Positions 8,185-15,776 of a stretch of DNA of 43,178 nt are shown here, piece after piece. How positions within the stretch are numbered: the stretch's first letter is position 1; each line of letters begins with the position of its first letter. The position numbers and the translations under genes are program-made. The notes below the pieces were generated by a model. The model did no database searches. It was given only the letters and a program-made list of their open reading frames with translations, and was not told where the DNA came from. This DNA is from Christensenella sp. UBA4263 (lineage in GTDB: Bacteria; Bacillota; Clostridia; Christensenellales; Aristaeellaceae), in NCBI GenBank assembly GCA_002395225.1, contig DGWH01000030.1:1-43178 (forward strand), given 5' to 3'.

Positions 8185-8925
8185 GTGAGAGTATGGGCGA
8201 TTGGTGATCTGCATCTGCCGGGTGGAGACAAAAAGCCCATGGATATCTTCGGCGCACACTGGAAAAATCATTTTGAACGGATCTCGGAGGACTGGCGCCG
8301 GAAAGTGGCTGAGGAGGACATTGTCCTGATTCCCGGGGATATTTCCTGGGCCATTACACTGGAAAATGCGCTTGAGGATCTGCGCCGGATTGCACAGCTT
8401 CCGGGGACCATCGGCATCCTGAAAGGAAACCATGATTTCTGGTGGAATTCCCTGACTCAGCTGCGGATGAGCCTGCCGCCGAATATGTTTGCCCTGCAGA
8501 ATGATGCGTTTCGGTTCGGCAATGTGATTATTGCCGGGACACGGGGATGGACCATTCCCGCCGGCAGCCAGGCGGATGACAAGGTGGTAAAGATCTATAA
8601 GCGGGAGGTCCAGCGGCTTTCGTTTTCCCTGGACCGGGCGCGGGAGCTGGCCGGCGGGGACGACTGCACCACGATTGTCATGATGCATTATCCGCCCATC
8701 ACCCAGGAAACGCTCAAAACCGGCACGGGCTTTACGGAGCTCCTCCGGGACGCGGGCATCCGGGAATGCATTTACGGTCATCTGCACGGGAACTCCATCG
8801 GGTATGCCGTGCAGGGCATGGTGGATGGCGTTCACTATGATCTGGTCAGCTGCGATGCCCTTGGATTTGAACTGATGGAAGTGCCGCTTGGAACCGGCCG
8901 GGACATGTCCGGGCCAGTGCCGTGA
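8185..8925 (+). CDS. calcineurin-like metallophosphoesterase
   Basis: This 246-residue cytoplasmic phosphoesterase has the family's metal-binding motifs in order: GDLHLP near residue 7, PGDISWA near 50, GNHDFWW near 88, MMHYPP near 171 and YGHLHG near 195. These residues hold a di-metal centre that hydrolyses phosphoesters. The substrate is not evident. Start is GTG 8185 behind GAGGAGG. The gene probably shares the transcript of the upstream zinc-ribbon protein, and a strong terminator follows. Confidence 0.9.
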   Translation: MRVWAIGDLHLPGGDKKPMDIFGAHWKNHFERISEDWRRKVAEEDIVLIPGDISWAITLENALEDLRRIAQLPGTIGILKGNHDFWWNSLTQLRMSLPPNMFALQNDAFRFGNVIIAGTRGWTIPAGSQADDKVVKIYKREVQRLSFSLDRARELAGGDDCTTIVMMHYPPITQETLKTGTGFTELLRDAGIRECIYGHLHGNSIGYAVQGMVDGVHYDLVSCDALGFELMEVPLGTGRDMSGPVP

Positions 8926-8943
8926 ACGGAACGTTAAACGATG

Positions 8944-8972
8944 GAATGATGCAGAGGCATCATTCTTTTTTT
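8944..8972 (+). terminator. intrinsic terminator after the phosphoesterase
   Basis: Stem GAATGATGC/GCATCATTC, loop AGAG, followed by seven T. Confidence 0.9.
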
Positions 8973-9019
8973 ATCTGAAAAACGGGGAAGCGGGCGGGAA
9001 AATCACCTGTTTCTCTGCG

Positions 9020-9067
9020 AAACGCTCTTTTTCGTTCCCGGACCCGGGGACGAAAAAGAGCGTTTTT
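9020..9067. terminator. second long hairpin, possibly bidirectional terminator
   Basis: Arms AAACGCTCTTTTTCGT (9020-9035) and ACGAAAAAGAGCGTTT (9050-9065) pair perfectly, and the interior CCCGG/CCGGG extends the stem. A T run closes the right side. It sits 50 bp after the first terminator and before the dcw cluster. Confidence 0.7.
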
Positions 9068-9347
9068 CGGTGACAGGGACGGCCGGACCGGGAAATTGTT
9101 AAATTTTCCGGAAAGCGGAGAAAAAACGTTCTGAACATTTTGTGGTCATCCGCAGAATCTGCCCAAGATATGGGGGAGGAAGGGCGGCGGCCGCTTGGAA
9201 ATCGGGAAAATATTAAGAAATTGTTAAGTATTCCGTTAAAAAACGCGGTATTTCGATGAATCCGCTCTCTTGCGTTGTGGAGGAAAATGGTGTAAAGTAT
9301 AGAGAAAAGGGAGCGGAGTGGATATTTGGAGCGAGGGGGGATGCTGT
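9068..9347 (+). other. long upstream region of the dcw cluster
   Basis: No gene is visible. The stretch is AT-rich in parts, contains the palindrome TTTCCGGAAA near 9108 and two ATTGTTAA elements, and ends with the mraZ promoter. Confidence 0.5.
9270..9298 (+). promoter_or_regulatory. mraZ promoter with possible MraZ box in the spacer
   Basis: A -35 box TTGCGT (9270-9275) and a -10 box TAAAGT (9293-9298) have a 17-bp spacer. The spacer holds TGGAG and TGGTG exactly 10 bp apart (9278 and 9288), which resembles the TGGGN repeats with 5-nt gaps bound by MraZ in E. coli. Confidence 0.5.
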
Positions 9348-9809
9348 ATGGGGAAATCAACCTTTTCCGGGTCATATGAGCATTCCCTGGACAGCAAAGG
9401 CCGCGTCATTATCCCCGTTTCCTATCGGGAAGCCCTGGGGGACCACTTCACCATTACCATTAACCCCAATAAGTCCGCGATCGCCATCTATCCGGAGAAG
9501 GTCTGGGAGGAACAGCTTGAGCGTCTTTCCCGGATTAATCCCATGGATAAGACGGGAATGCAGTATGTTCGTTTCGTGATGAGCGTATCTTTTTCAGATA
9601 ATTCGATGGATACGCAAGGAAGGGTATTGATTCCGACGAGATTAAGGAGTAAAATTGGTCTGATTAAAGATATCGTCTTTGTGGGGATCAATAGTTATAT
9701 CGAAATCTGGGATGCCGAGGCATACAGGAAGTATGATGAGGCGACCGATGAGAATTTCGATGCTGTATCGGACTATGTCTACGAACATTACAGCAATACA
9801 GAAACCTGA
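9348..9809 (+). CDS. mraZ: transcriptional regulator MraZ
   Basis: MraZ binds repeats in the dcw promoter and controls the division and cell-wall cluster that it opens. The predicted protein has 153 residues with two SpoVT/AbrB-like MraZ repeats: FSGSYEHSLDSKGRVIIPVS near 3-25 and FSDNSMDTQGRVLIPTRLR near 82-100. The DxKGR and DTQGR signatures are the family's DxxGR motif. ATG 9348, 7 bp behind a GAGGGGGG ribosome site, gives the usual N-terminus; GTG 9318 would add ten atypical residues. Normally rsmH follows, but here ftsL comes next after 70 bp. Confidence 0.96.
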   Translation: MGKSTFSGSYEHSLDSKGRVIIPVSYREALGDHFTITINPNKSAIAIYPEKVWEEQLERLSRINPMDKTGMQYVRFVMSVSFSDNSMDTQGRVLIPTRLRSKIGLIKDIVFVGINSYIEIWDAEAYRKYDEATDENFDAVSDYVYEHYSNTET

Positions 9810-9879
9810 TTTCACGGGTGGGGGCCTGTGATCTCAGGACCATACACACATCGTCCTGCGAAAAGTTAGGGGGGCTCGT

Positions 9880-10494
9880 ATGCAGAGACAGGTGAAACGC
9901 GGCTCACGCGGGGAATTTGTGTCCGCGGGGGTTATTTATGACAATGAATCGGAACTGTATATCGCCAGGGAAATGCCCGGCAGTTCCAGAGAAAATCTGA
10001 GAGATAACGCCTATGCGAACCGGTATACGGAAAGTCCGGATCCGGTGCTTGGCAGCAGGGAAACAGCCGGGAAACCGCGCCGTGTACAGGCGGGTCCTCT
10101 GGATATTGTGATCCGTGAACTGAAAAAGGACCGCATCGCCGCATTGATGTGCGGGATCCTTTTCATCGTCTTTCTCGGACTGGGGATGCTTTATATCTCC
10201 AAAGTGATGCAGATTCAGAAAGATCTTCAGGCCATTGATGTCTACCGGACCAATGAGAGCTTTTTTGCAGAGAAGAATATCGAACTGGAACAGAAACTTG
10301 AACTGGCCCAAAGCGGAGAACGGATACGGAATCAGGCACTCAACAGTCTCGGAATGCTGAGACGTGAAAAGGCCGATATCCGTGAGATCTACATTCAGCT
10401 TCCGGATGATGTGGGAGAGAGTGTACAGAACACGCAGGTAGAGACAAAGTTTGGACTTCTTGATGCGCTGCTGAATCTGATCGGAATTTTCTGA
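9880..10494 (+). CDS. ftsL: FtsL-like cell division protein
   Basis: This is a 204-residue bitopic membrane protein. The first 84 or so residues are cytoplasmic and charged, much longer than in most FtsL proteins. One membrane helix (about 86-107, CGILFIVFLGLGMLYI) is followed by an extracellular coiled coil (about 108-150) and then LNSLGMLRREKADIREIYIQ, which resembles the segment after the coiled coil in FtsL/DivIC. The family bridges FtsQ/DivIB to the division synthase. Position directly after mraZ supports ftsL, but DivIC-type proteins look similar and the sequence alone does not separate them. Confidence 0.75.
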   Translation: MQRQVKRGSRGEFVSAGVIYDNESELYIAREMPGSSRENLRDNAYANRYTESPDPVLGSRETAGKPRRVQAGPLDIVIRELKKDRIAALMCGILFIVFLGLGMLYISKVMQIQKDLQAIDVYRTNESFFAEKNIELEQKLELAQSGERIRNQALNSLGMLRREKADIREIYIQLPDDVGESVQNTQVETKFGLLDALLNLIGIF

Positions 10495-10524
10495 TGATTC
10501 CGAATATCGGTGTCGAGCTGTCAG

Positions 10525-10660
10525 ATGCCTCCCCGCAGATACATTCCTTCATGGAATGATGTGAGGAGGCGATTTTCTTCCATACGCTTCTTTTGCCGGG
10601 AAAAGATGAACGGGCCGCGCGGCCGCCTCATGGACCTCTTCAGCCCGCGTATGGAAAAGC
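10525..10660 (+). promoter_or_regulatory. structured leader or attenuator-like region before murE
   Basis: A first hairpin pairs GCCTCC (10527-10532) with GGAGGC (10565-10570), with an inner ACATTCC/GGAATGA stem, and is followed by GATTTTCTT. A second domain is closed by the perfect 10-bp stem TTCCATACGC (10578-10587) with GCGTATGGAA (10647-10656). It encloses TCTTTT/AAAAGA and GGCC/GGCC hairpins. GAGGC (10566-10570) could also pair with GCCTC (10625-10629), so alternative folds are possible. Confidence 0.4.
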
Positions 10661-10702
10661 CTCGATACAGACAGGCCTGGATTCAAAGAAAGGAGCGACT
10701 GC

Positions 10703-12187
10703 ATGCAGTTATCATCGTTCATAAAGGATATCAATGAAGTCGTTGATATAATCGAGGGACCGGAAAGCCCGGAAATTGAGAATCTGGTCATTGATTCGCG
10801 TCAGAAATGCAGGAACGGCCTTTTTTTCTGTATTCCCGGTGGACGGGTGGATGCACACGACTTTGCGCCGCAGGCAATTGAAAACGGCTGTGTGGCCATT
10901 GTGTGCGAAAGACGGCTGGATGTCGAGGTTCCTCAGGTTATCGTGACGGATACCCGGGCGGCGATGACAAGAATCGCGGCAGCGTTTTACGGCCACCCCG
11001 AAAAGCGGCTGCGTCTGGTGGGAATCACCGGAACCAAGGGGAAGACCACCACAACCTATCTGTTTAAAAGCATTGCCGAGGCAGCGGGAATTTCCTGCGG
11101 AATCATTGGGACGACCGGCTGTATTGCAGGCAAAACCAAACTTCCCAGCAAACTGACGACGCCGGACCCGATTGAGATGTTCTCCATTCTGAAAAAAATG
11201 GCGGATGCCGGGGTTCAGGTGGTCTGTATGGAAGTCAGTGCGCATGCGCTCTTTTTGCGCAAACTGGTCGGAATGCAGTTTGAAGCGGCGGCCTATACGA
11301 ATCTCTCACAGGATCACCTGGATTTCTTCGGAACCATGGAGAACTACTTTAAGGCCAAGCGGATTCTGTTCAACAGCGGCATGGTCCGGAATGCAGCCAT
11401 TAATATGGATGAGGAAACGGCTGAAAAAGTGATTGAGGAGCTTTCCTGTCCGTATGTCACATACGGAATCAGCGCAAAGTCGGACCTGTATGCCAGAGAC
11501 ATCGAGATTACCGAGAGCTCGGTTTCCTTTATGCTGAACCTGCGGGATGTGCCTGGGGTGCGGGTGCACCTTCTCCTGACGGGCATGTTCAATGTGTACA
11601 ATGCACTGGCGGCGGCCTCCCTGGCCATGATCATGGGCTTTTCCATTGAACAGATCAAGGCGGGCCTTGAATCCCTGGTATCCGTGCCGGGACGCGTGGA
11701 AATGCTGGGGACCAATACCCCGTACCGGATGATTCTTGACTACAGCCATTCGCCGGATGCGCTGTCCAACATTCTCAAAACCGTGCGCGAATTCTGCCGG
11801 GGACGGATTATCCTGGTGTTTGGCTGCGGCGGTGACCGGGACAAGGGCAAACGGGAAATCATGGGCCGGATTGCGGGCGAAATGGCGGATTTCTCCATTC
11901 TGACCAGCGATAATCCGCGGTTTGAGGATCCGTATGTGATTCTTAAGGCGATTGAATCGGGAATTAAACCCACCGGGGCGGACTACGAGGTCATTGAAAA
12001 CCGAAGGGAGGCCATCCGTCAGGCAATGGAAATGGCGGTTGGCGGTGATATTATCGTGCTTGCCGGCAAGGGCCATGAAACCTATCAGGATATTGCGGGC
12101 GTGAAACATCCTTTTGATGAAAAAGAAATTGTTCAGGAACTCCTTGAGGAAATGAAGAAGGATGAATTAAGCAGTACTGAGGTCTGA
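10703..12187 (+). CDS. murE: UDP-MurNAc-tripeptide synthetase (meso-DAP adding)
   Basis: MurE adds the third amino acid to UDP-MurNAc-L-Ala-D-Glu in the cytoplasm. The 494-residue protein has the N-terminal uridine-binding domain with DSRQ, the ATP loop GTKGKTTT (110-117) and the Mur ligase central and C-terminal domains. The specificity motif is D403-N-P-R406 in TSDNPRFEDP. In established knowledge DNPR marks meso-diaminopimelate enzymes, whereas lysine enzymes differ there, so the wall should be of the meso-DAP type. Start ATG 10703 has AAGGAG 8 bp upstream, and the gene ends 2 bp before mraY. Confidence 0.97.
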   Translation: MQLSSFIKDINEVVDIIEGPESPEIENLVIDSRQKCRNGLFFCIPGGRVDAHDFAPQAIENGCVAIVCERRLDVEVPQVIVTDTRAAMTRIAAAFYGHPEKRLRLVGITGTKGKTTTTYLFKSIAEAAGISCGIIGTTGCIAGKTKLPSKLTTPDPIEMFSILKKMADAGVQVVCMEVSAHALFLRKLVGMQFEAAAYTNLSQDHLDFFGTMENYFKAKRILFNSGMVRNAAINMDEETAEKVIEELSCPYVTYGISAKSDLYARDIEITESSVSFMLNLRDVPGVRVHLLLTGMFNVYNALAAASLAMIMGFSIEQIKAGLESLVSVPGRVEMLGTNTPYRMILDYSHSPDALSNILKTVREFCRGRIILVFGCGGDRDKGKREIMGRIAGEMADFSILTSDNPRFEDPYVILKAIESGIKPTGADYEVIENRREAIRQAMEMAVGGDIIVLAGKGHETYQDIAGVKHPFDEKEIVQELLEEMKKDELSSTEV

Positions 12188-12189
12188 TT

Positions 12190-13161
12190 ATGCGAAATAC
12201 GATCTATGCGGTATTCCTTGCATTCGGATGCGGCATTGTGCTGGGCCGTATCCTGCTCCCCATTCTGCATAAGCTGAAATTCGGGCAGAATATCTATGAA
12301 CTGGCGCCTGAGGCGCACAAGAAGAAGCAGGGGACGCCGACCATGGGCGGCCTGGTGATTGCCGGGGCCGCGCTCCTGTCCGGCTGTGTTCTGGGCTTTC
12401 TCTCAGAGGGCAGCAAGGCACTGCTTGTGGCCATGTTCGCCCTGGCACTGGCCAATATGGGGATCGGGCTTGCGGATGACATGACGAAGATCCGGCACAA
12501 GGAAAATCAGGGACTGACCGCCAGGCAGAAGCTGATTGTCCAGACGCTGGTGGCCGTGGCCTTTTCCGTTTACTGCTATTTCAGTCCTCAGGTGGGGTCC
12601 AGCATCCGGATTCCGTTTCTCCGGACAGAGTTTGACCTGGGCCTTCTCTATATCCCCATTACCGCATTTGTCATTGTCGGAACGACCAACAGCGCCAACC
12701 TCATGGATGGCCTTGACGGCCTTCTGACCTCCGTCAGCTATGTGGATTTCCTTTTCTTCAGCGTCCTTGCCGGGCTGCTGGGCGAATCGGCCCTGGGAGC
12801 CGGATGCGGGGCGATTGTGGGCGGATGCTTTGCGTTCCTGTTCTATAATGCTTTTCCTGCCAAAATGTTTATGGGGGATACGGGCTCCATGTTCCTGGGC
12901 GGTGCGGTTTCCGCGGCAGCCGTGCTGATGCGTCAGCCGCTGGTCCTGCTGCTGGCCGCTTTCTGGATGATGATGTCCAGTCTGTCGGACCTGATTCAGT
13001 TTGCGTATTTCAGGGCAACACACGGGAAACGGATTTTCAAAATGGCGCCCATTCATCACCATTTTGAGCTGAGCGGGATTCATGAGTCGAAAATTGTCGT
13101 GATCTATACGGTAACGACGATTCTCCTTTGCCTGCTGGCCTATCTGGGCATTGCAGGCTGA
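12190..13161 (+). CDS. mraY: phospho-MurNAc-pentapeptide transferase
   Basis: MraY transfers phospho-MurNAc-pentapeptide onto undecaprenyl phosphate to make lipid I at the inner membrane face. The 323-residue protein has about ten membrane helices and the family motifs LADDMTKI, NLMDGLDGL (about 176-184), FMGDTGS (about 227-233) and APIHHHFE (about 284-291). The conserved Asp residues of these loops coordinate magnesium. Length is standard. It is tightly coupled to murE (2-bp gap) and is followed by a hairpin and murD. Confidence 0.97.
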   Translation: MRNTIYAVFLAFGCGIVLGRILLPILHKLKFGQNIYELAPEAHKKKQGTPTMGGLVIAGAALLSGCVLGFLSEGSKALLVAMFALALANMGIGLADDMTKIRHKENQGLTARQKLIVQTLVAVAFSVYCYFSPQVGSSIRIPFLRTEFDLGLLYIPITAFVIVGTTNSANLMDGLDGLLTSVSYVDFLFFSVLAGLLGESALGAGCGAIVGGCFAFLFYNAFPAKMFMGDTGSMFLGGAVSAAAVLMRQPLVLLLAAFWMMMSSLSDLIQFAYFRATHGKRIFKMAPIHHHFELSGIHESKIVVIYTVTTILLCLLAYLGIAG

Positions 13162-13177
13162 TAACTGAAAAAATAGG

Positions 13178-13205
13178 GCCGCCCGGCAGTGATCTGTCGG
13201 GCGGC
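13178..13205 (+). other. strong 12-bp hairpin between mraY and murD
   Basis: GCCGCCCGGCAG (13178-13189) pairs with CTGTCGGGCGGC (13194-13205) around the loop TGAT, with one G-U pair. It ends one base before the murD ribosome site AAAGGAG. No T run follows, so it is not an ordinary terminator; transcript stabilisation or processing is possible. Confidence 0.6.
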
Positions 13206-13220
13206 AAAGGAGTTTTGAAG

Positions 13221-14600
13221 ATGGATAATTATGCAGGACGTCAGATACTGATTGTGGGTCTGGCGCGCAGCGGCGTGTGCGCGGCAAAAATGCTGTGCGA
13301 ACTGGGTGCGTCCGTGACGGTCAACGATTTGAAAACGGCGGAGCAGCTGGGCGAGGAAACCATGGCCGCGCTGAATGCGCTGCCCTGCCGGCAGGCGCTG
13401 GGCGCAGCCCCCGAGACGCTGCTTGAGGGCATGGACATGCTGGTGATCAGCCCCGGCATTGCCTATGCCAAGCCCTTTGTGCAGGAGGCGGTCCGGCGGG
13501 GCATTGAGGTGGTGGGCGAACTGGAACTGGGTGCCCGCACGATTCGCGGCCGCCTGGTGGCCATCACCGGCACCAACGGAAAGACGACGACCACGACGCT
13601 GACGGGCGAAATCTTCCGCGCCGCCGGAAAACACACGCTGGTCTGCGGGAACATCGGGTATCCGATTACCGCAGAGGCGCTTTCCATGGGCGAGGACGAC
13701 GTGACGGTGGCGGAGGTCAGCTCCTATCAGTGTGAGACCGTTTCCCACTTCCATCCGGATGTGGCTGCCTGCCTGAACATTACTGAGGATCATCTGGTGC
13801 GCCACGGGGATATGAAGACGTATATTGCCATGAAGCACCGCATCTTTGAAAACCAGACCGGGGATGACGCGGCGGTATTCAATTATGATGACCCGGCCTG
13901 CCGGGAGATGGCCCGGGACCTGAAAGCCCGCATCGTCTGGTTCTCCCGGACGGAAAAAGTGCCCTGCGGCGCCTATGTGGAGGACGGAATGGTGATGTTC
14001 TGCCTCGACAGGCCGATGGCCGTCTGCCGGACGGATGAGATCCGGATTCCGGGACCGCACAACCTGGAAAATGCGCTGGCGGCCGTGGCCATTACCGGCG
14101 CCCTGGGGGTATCCCCGGAACGGATGCGCGAGGTCCTGATGACCTTTCCGGGGGTGGAGCACCGCATTGAAACCGTCCGGACCCTGGACGGGGTGACCTT
14201 CATCAATGACTCCAAGGGAACCAATGTGGATTCCACCCAGAAAGCGATTGCGACCATGACCAGGCCGACGGTCCTGATTCTGGGGGGCAGCGATAAAAAA
14301 GTCTCGTTTGTGCCCCTGGCGGAAACCATCGCGAATGCGCCGCAGATCATTCACTGCGTGCTGATCGGGGATACCGCGGAGCAGATCCGCACGGCGCTTG
14401 AGGACGCGGGCATTACCCGCTATACCATGGCCGGATACGATTTTGATCAGGCGCTGGCCATTGCCAGGAAAAATGCACCGGAAGGCGGCTGCGTCCTGCT
14501 TTCGCCGGCCTGTGCCAGCTTTGACATGTTTAAGGATTTTGAGGACAGAGGACGGATCTTTAAGGAAAAGGTCCATGTGATGACCTCTGCCGCAAAATGA
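13221..14600 (+). CDS. murD: UDP-MurNAc-L-alanine:D-glutamate ligase
   Basis: MurD adds D-Glu to UDP-MurNAc-L-Ala in the cytoplasm. The 459-residue protein starts with the Rossmann-like QILIVGLARSGVCAAK, has the ATP loop ITGTNGKTTTT (115-125), the central EVSSYQ and LNITEDHLVRH segments, and the C-terminal GGSDK and SPACASFDMF motifs typical of MurD. ATG 13221 was chosen because AAAGGAG lies 8 bp upstream; upstream in-frame sequence runs through the hairpin and mraY end. It belongs to the murE-mraY-murD block. Confidence 0.97.
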   Translation: MDNYAGRQILIVGLARSGVCAAKMLCELGASVTVNDLKTAEQLGEETMAALNALPCRQALGAAPETLLEGMDMLVISPGIAYAKPFVQEAVRRGIEVVGELELGARTIRGRLVAITGTNGKTTTTTLTGEIFRAAGKHTLVCGNIGYPITAEALSMGEDDVTVAEVSSYQCETVSHFHPDVAACLNITEDHLVRHGDMKTYIAMKHRIFENQTGDDAAVFNYDDPACREMARDLKARIVWFSRTEKVPCGAYVEDGMVMFCLDRPMAVCRTDEIRIPGPHNLENALAAVAITGALGVSPERMREVLMTFPGVEHRIETVRTLDGVTFINDSKGTNVDSTQKAIATMTRPTVLILGGSDKKVSFVPLAETIANAPQIIHCVLIGDTAEQIRTALEDAGITRYTMAGYDFDQALAIARKNAPEGGCVLLSPACASFDMFKDFEDRGRIFKEKVHVMTSAAK

Positions 14601-14728
14601 GGCGTTCGGGAACCTGACCGGGACAGCGAACAGGACCGACGGCCTTTCCTGTCCGCCGATTTGGCCGGTGAGGCGAACCGGGGGAAAGGGACGCGCGAGG
14701 ATCAGGGAAAGAGACGGAGGGGGCAGCA

Positions 14729-15547
14729 GTGAGAAGAAAGAAAAAGCGCAAAGTGGTTCTCTCGTCGGTCCTGATCGTGATTTTCGGTCTTGTGGTGCTG
14801 GCATTTATCGTCGGGCTGTATCTGTTTAAAATCCGGAACATGAACGTGATCGGAAACCGGACGGTGCCAAAAGAGGAGATTATCGAGCTGAGCGGCGTCC
14901 ATATCGGGGACAACTATCTGCTGCTCAATGAGCAGCGAATGAAGGAACAGCTGGAGAAGAACCGCTATCTTGAGTACATTACCTCGCAGTTTGACTACAG
15001 CGGGACGCTGACCATCCGGCTGAATGAACGGCATGGAATGGGCATCCTCCAGCGCAACGGCTACCATTATGTCATCGATGACCGGGGAATGGTGCTTGAG
15101 AACACCGGCATGGCCTATCCGGAGAATATCCACTGTCCGATTGTCAACGGGCTGAATCTGCCGGATTCAGCCATGATTCTGGCCGGCGAGATTGTGGGCG
15201 TGAAGGACCGGGAACAGCTGGTTGCCCTCAGCAAGGTCCTGAGAGCCCTGGAAGCGACCAATATGATGGGACGGACCGCTTCCGTTGAGATCTCCAATCT
15301 GGAAAACATCTATATTATGACTACCGAAAGGGCCCGGGTGGTGCTGGGGGAGGCGGAGAATCTCCGGCTGAAACTGATTGTGGCCAGGGAAATTCTGCAC
15401 CAGAGGCAGGATCAGGAAAATCTTACCGGTGCCAGCATTGACATTTCCAACGGGCGGGAGGCCCATTACATTCCTGCCGTTCTGCCCACCCCGACGGCAA
15501 CCCCCTCACCGACGCCGACGATTGAGCCGACGCCAAAACCCCGATAG
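14729..15547 (+). CDS. ftsQ: cell division protein FtsQ/DivIB
   Basis: FtsQ/DivIB is a bitopic divisome protein that works with FtsL and DivIC outside the membrane. The 272-residue protein has a basic cytoplasmic tail (MRRKKKRK), one membrane helix (about 10-31), and a POTRA domain (about 34-105) beginning IRNMNVIGNRTVPKEEI. It ends in a beta domain and a Pro/Thr tail of the TPTATPSPTPT kind. Start is GTG 14729 behind GGAGGGGG. A 128-bp gap without a gene separates it from murD, where ftsW, murG and murB/C often lie in relatives. A terminator follows. Confidence 0.9.
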   Translation: MRRKKKRKVVLSSVLIVIFGLVVLAFIVGLYLFKIRNMNVIGNRTVPKEEIIELSGVHIGDNYLLLNEQRMKEQLEKNRYLEYITSQFDYSGTLTIRLNERHGMGILQRNGYHYVIDDRGMVLENTGMAYPENIHCPIVNGLNLPDSAMILAGEIVGVKDREQLVALSKVLRALEATNMMGRTASVEISNLENIYIMTTERARVVLGEAENLRLKLIVAREILHQRQDQENLTGASIDISNGREAHYIPAVLPTPTATPSPTPTIEPTPKPR

Positions 15548-15561
15548 GAACTGCCGCCCGG

Positions 15562-15591
15562 AGAATACCGACCCAGGGTCGGTATTCTTTG
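15562..15591 (+). terminator. terminator after ftsQ
   Basis: AGAATACCGAC pairs with GTCGGTATTCT around CCAGG, followed by TTT. It separates ftsQ from the ftsA promoter. Confidence 0.7.
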
Positions 15592-15675
15592 CGGATAGTG
15601 GGCCGAAAACGGTTCAAATGACCGAATCGGACATGAAAAAAATGCGTGAGGTTGGCAGAAAGATAATGCAGGTAC

Positions 15676-15704
15676 TTGAAAAGCGGCAGTAATTCGGTTA
15701 GAAT
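15676..15704 (+). promoter_or_regulatory. ftsA-ftsZ promoter
   Basis: A -35 box TTGAAA (15676-15681) and a -10 box TAGAAT (15699-15704) have a 17-bp spacer, about 75 bp before the ftsA start. Confidence 0.75.
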
Positions 15705-15776
15705 AAAAGTGTATGATTTCAGGATTGACTAACTTTTTTTGTGTCTAGATCAGGGAAAACGGGAGATAAACACATT

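Noticed and set aside
9105..9240. Possible Rex operator upstream of mraZ (ATTGTTAA elements)
   Set aside because: The half sites are present but no properly spaced TTAACAA partner follows, so the full palindrome is missing.
10510..10737. 75-residue Arg-rich open frame over the murE leader and start
   Set aside because: It has no ribosome site, overlaps the murE start, and its course follows the hairpin arms of the leader. It is more likely a by-product of the structured RNA.
13140..14804. 554-residue open frame on the minus strand
   Set aside because: It is antisense to murD and has no recognisable motif.
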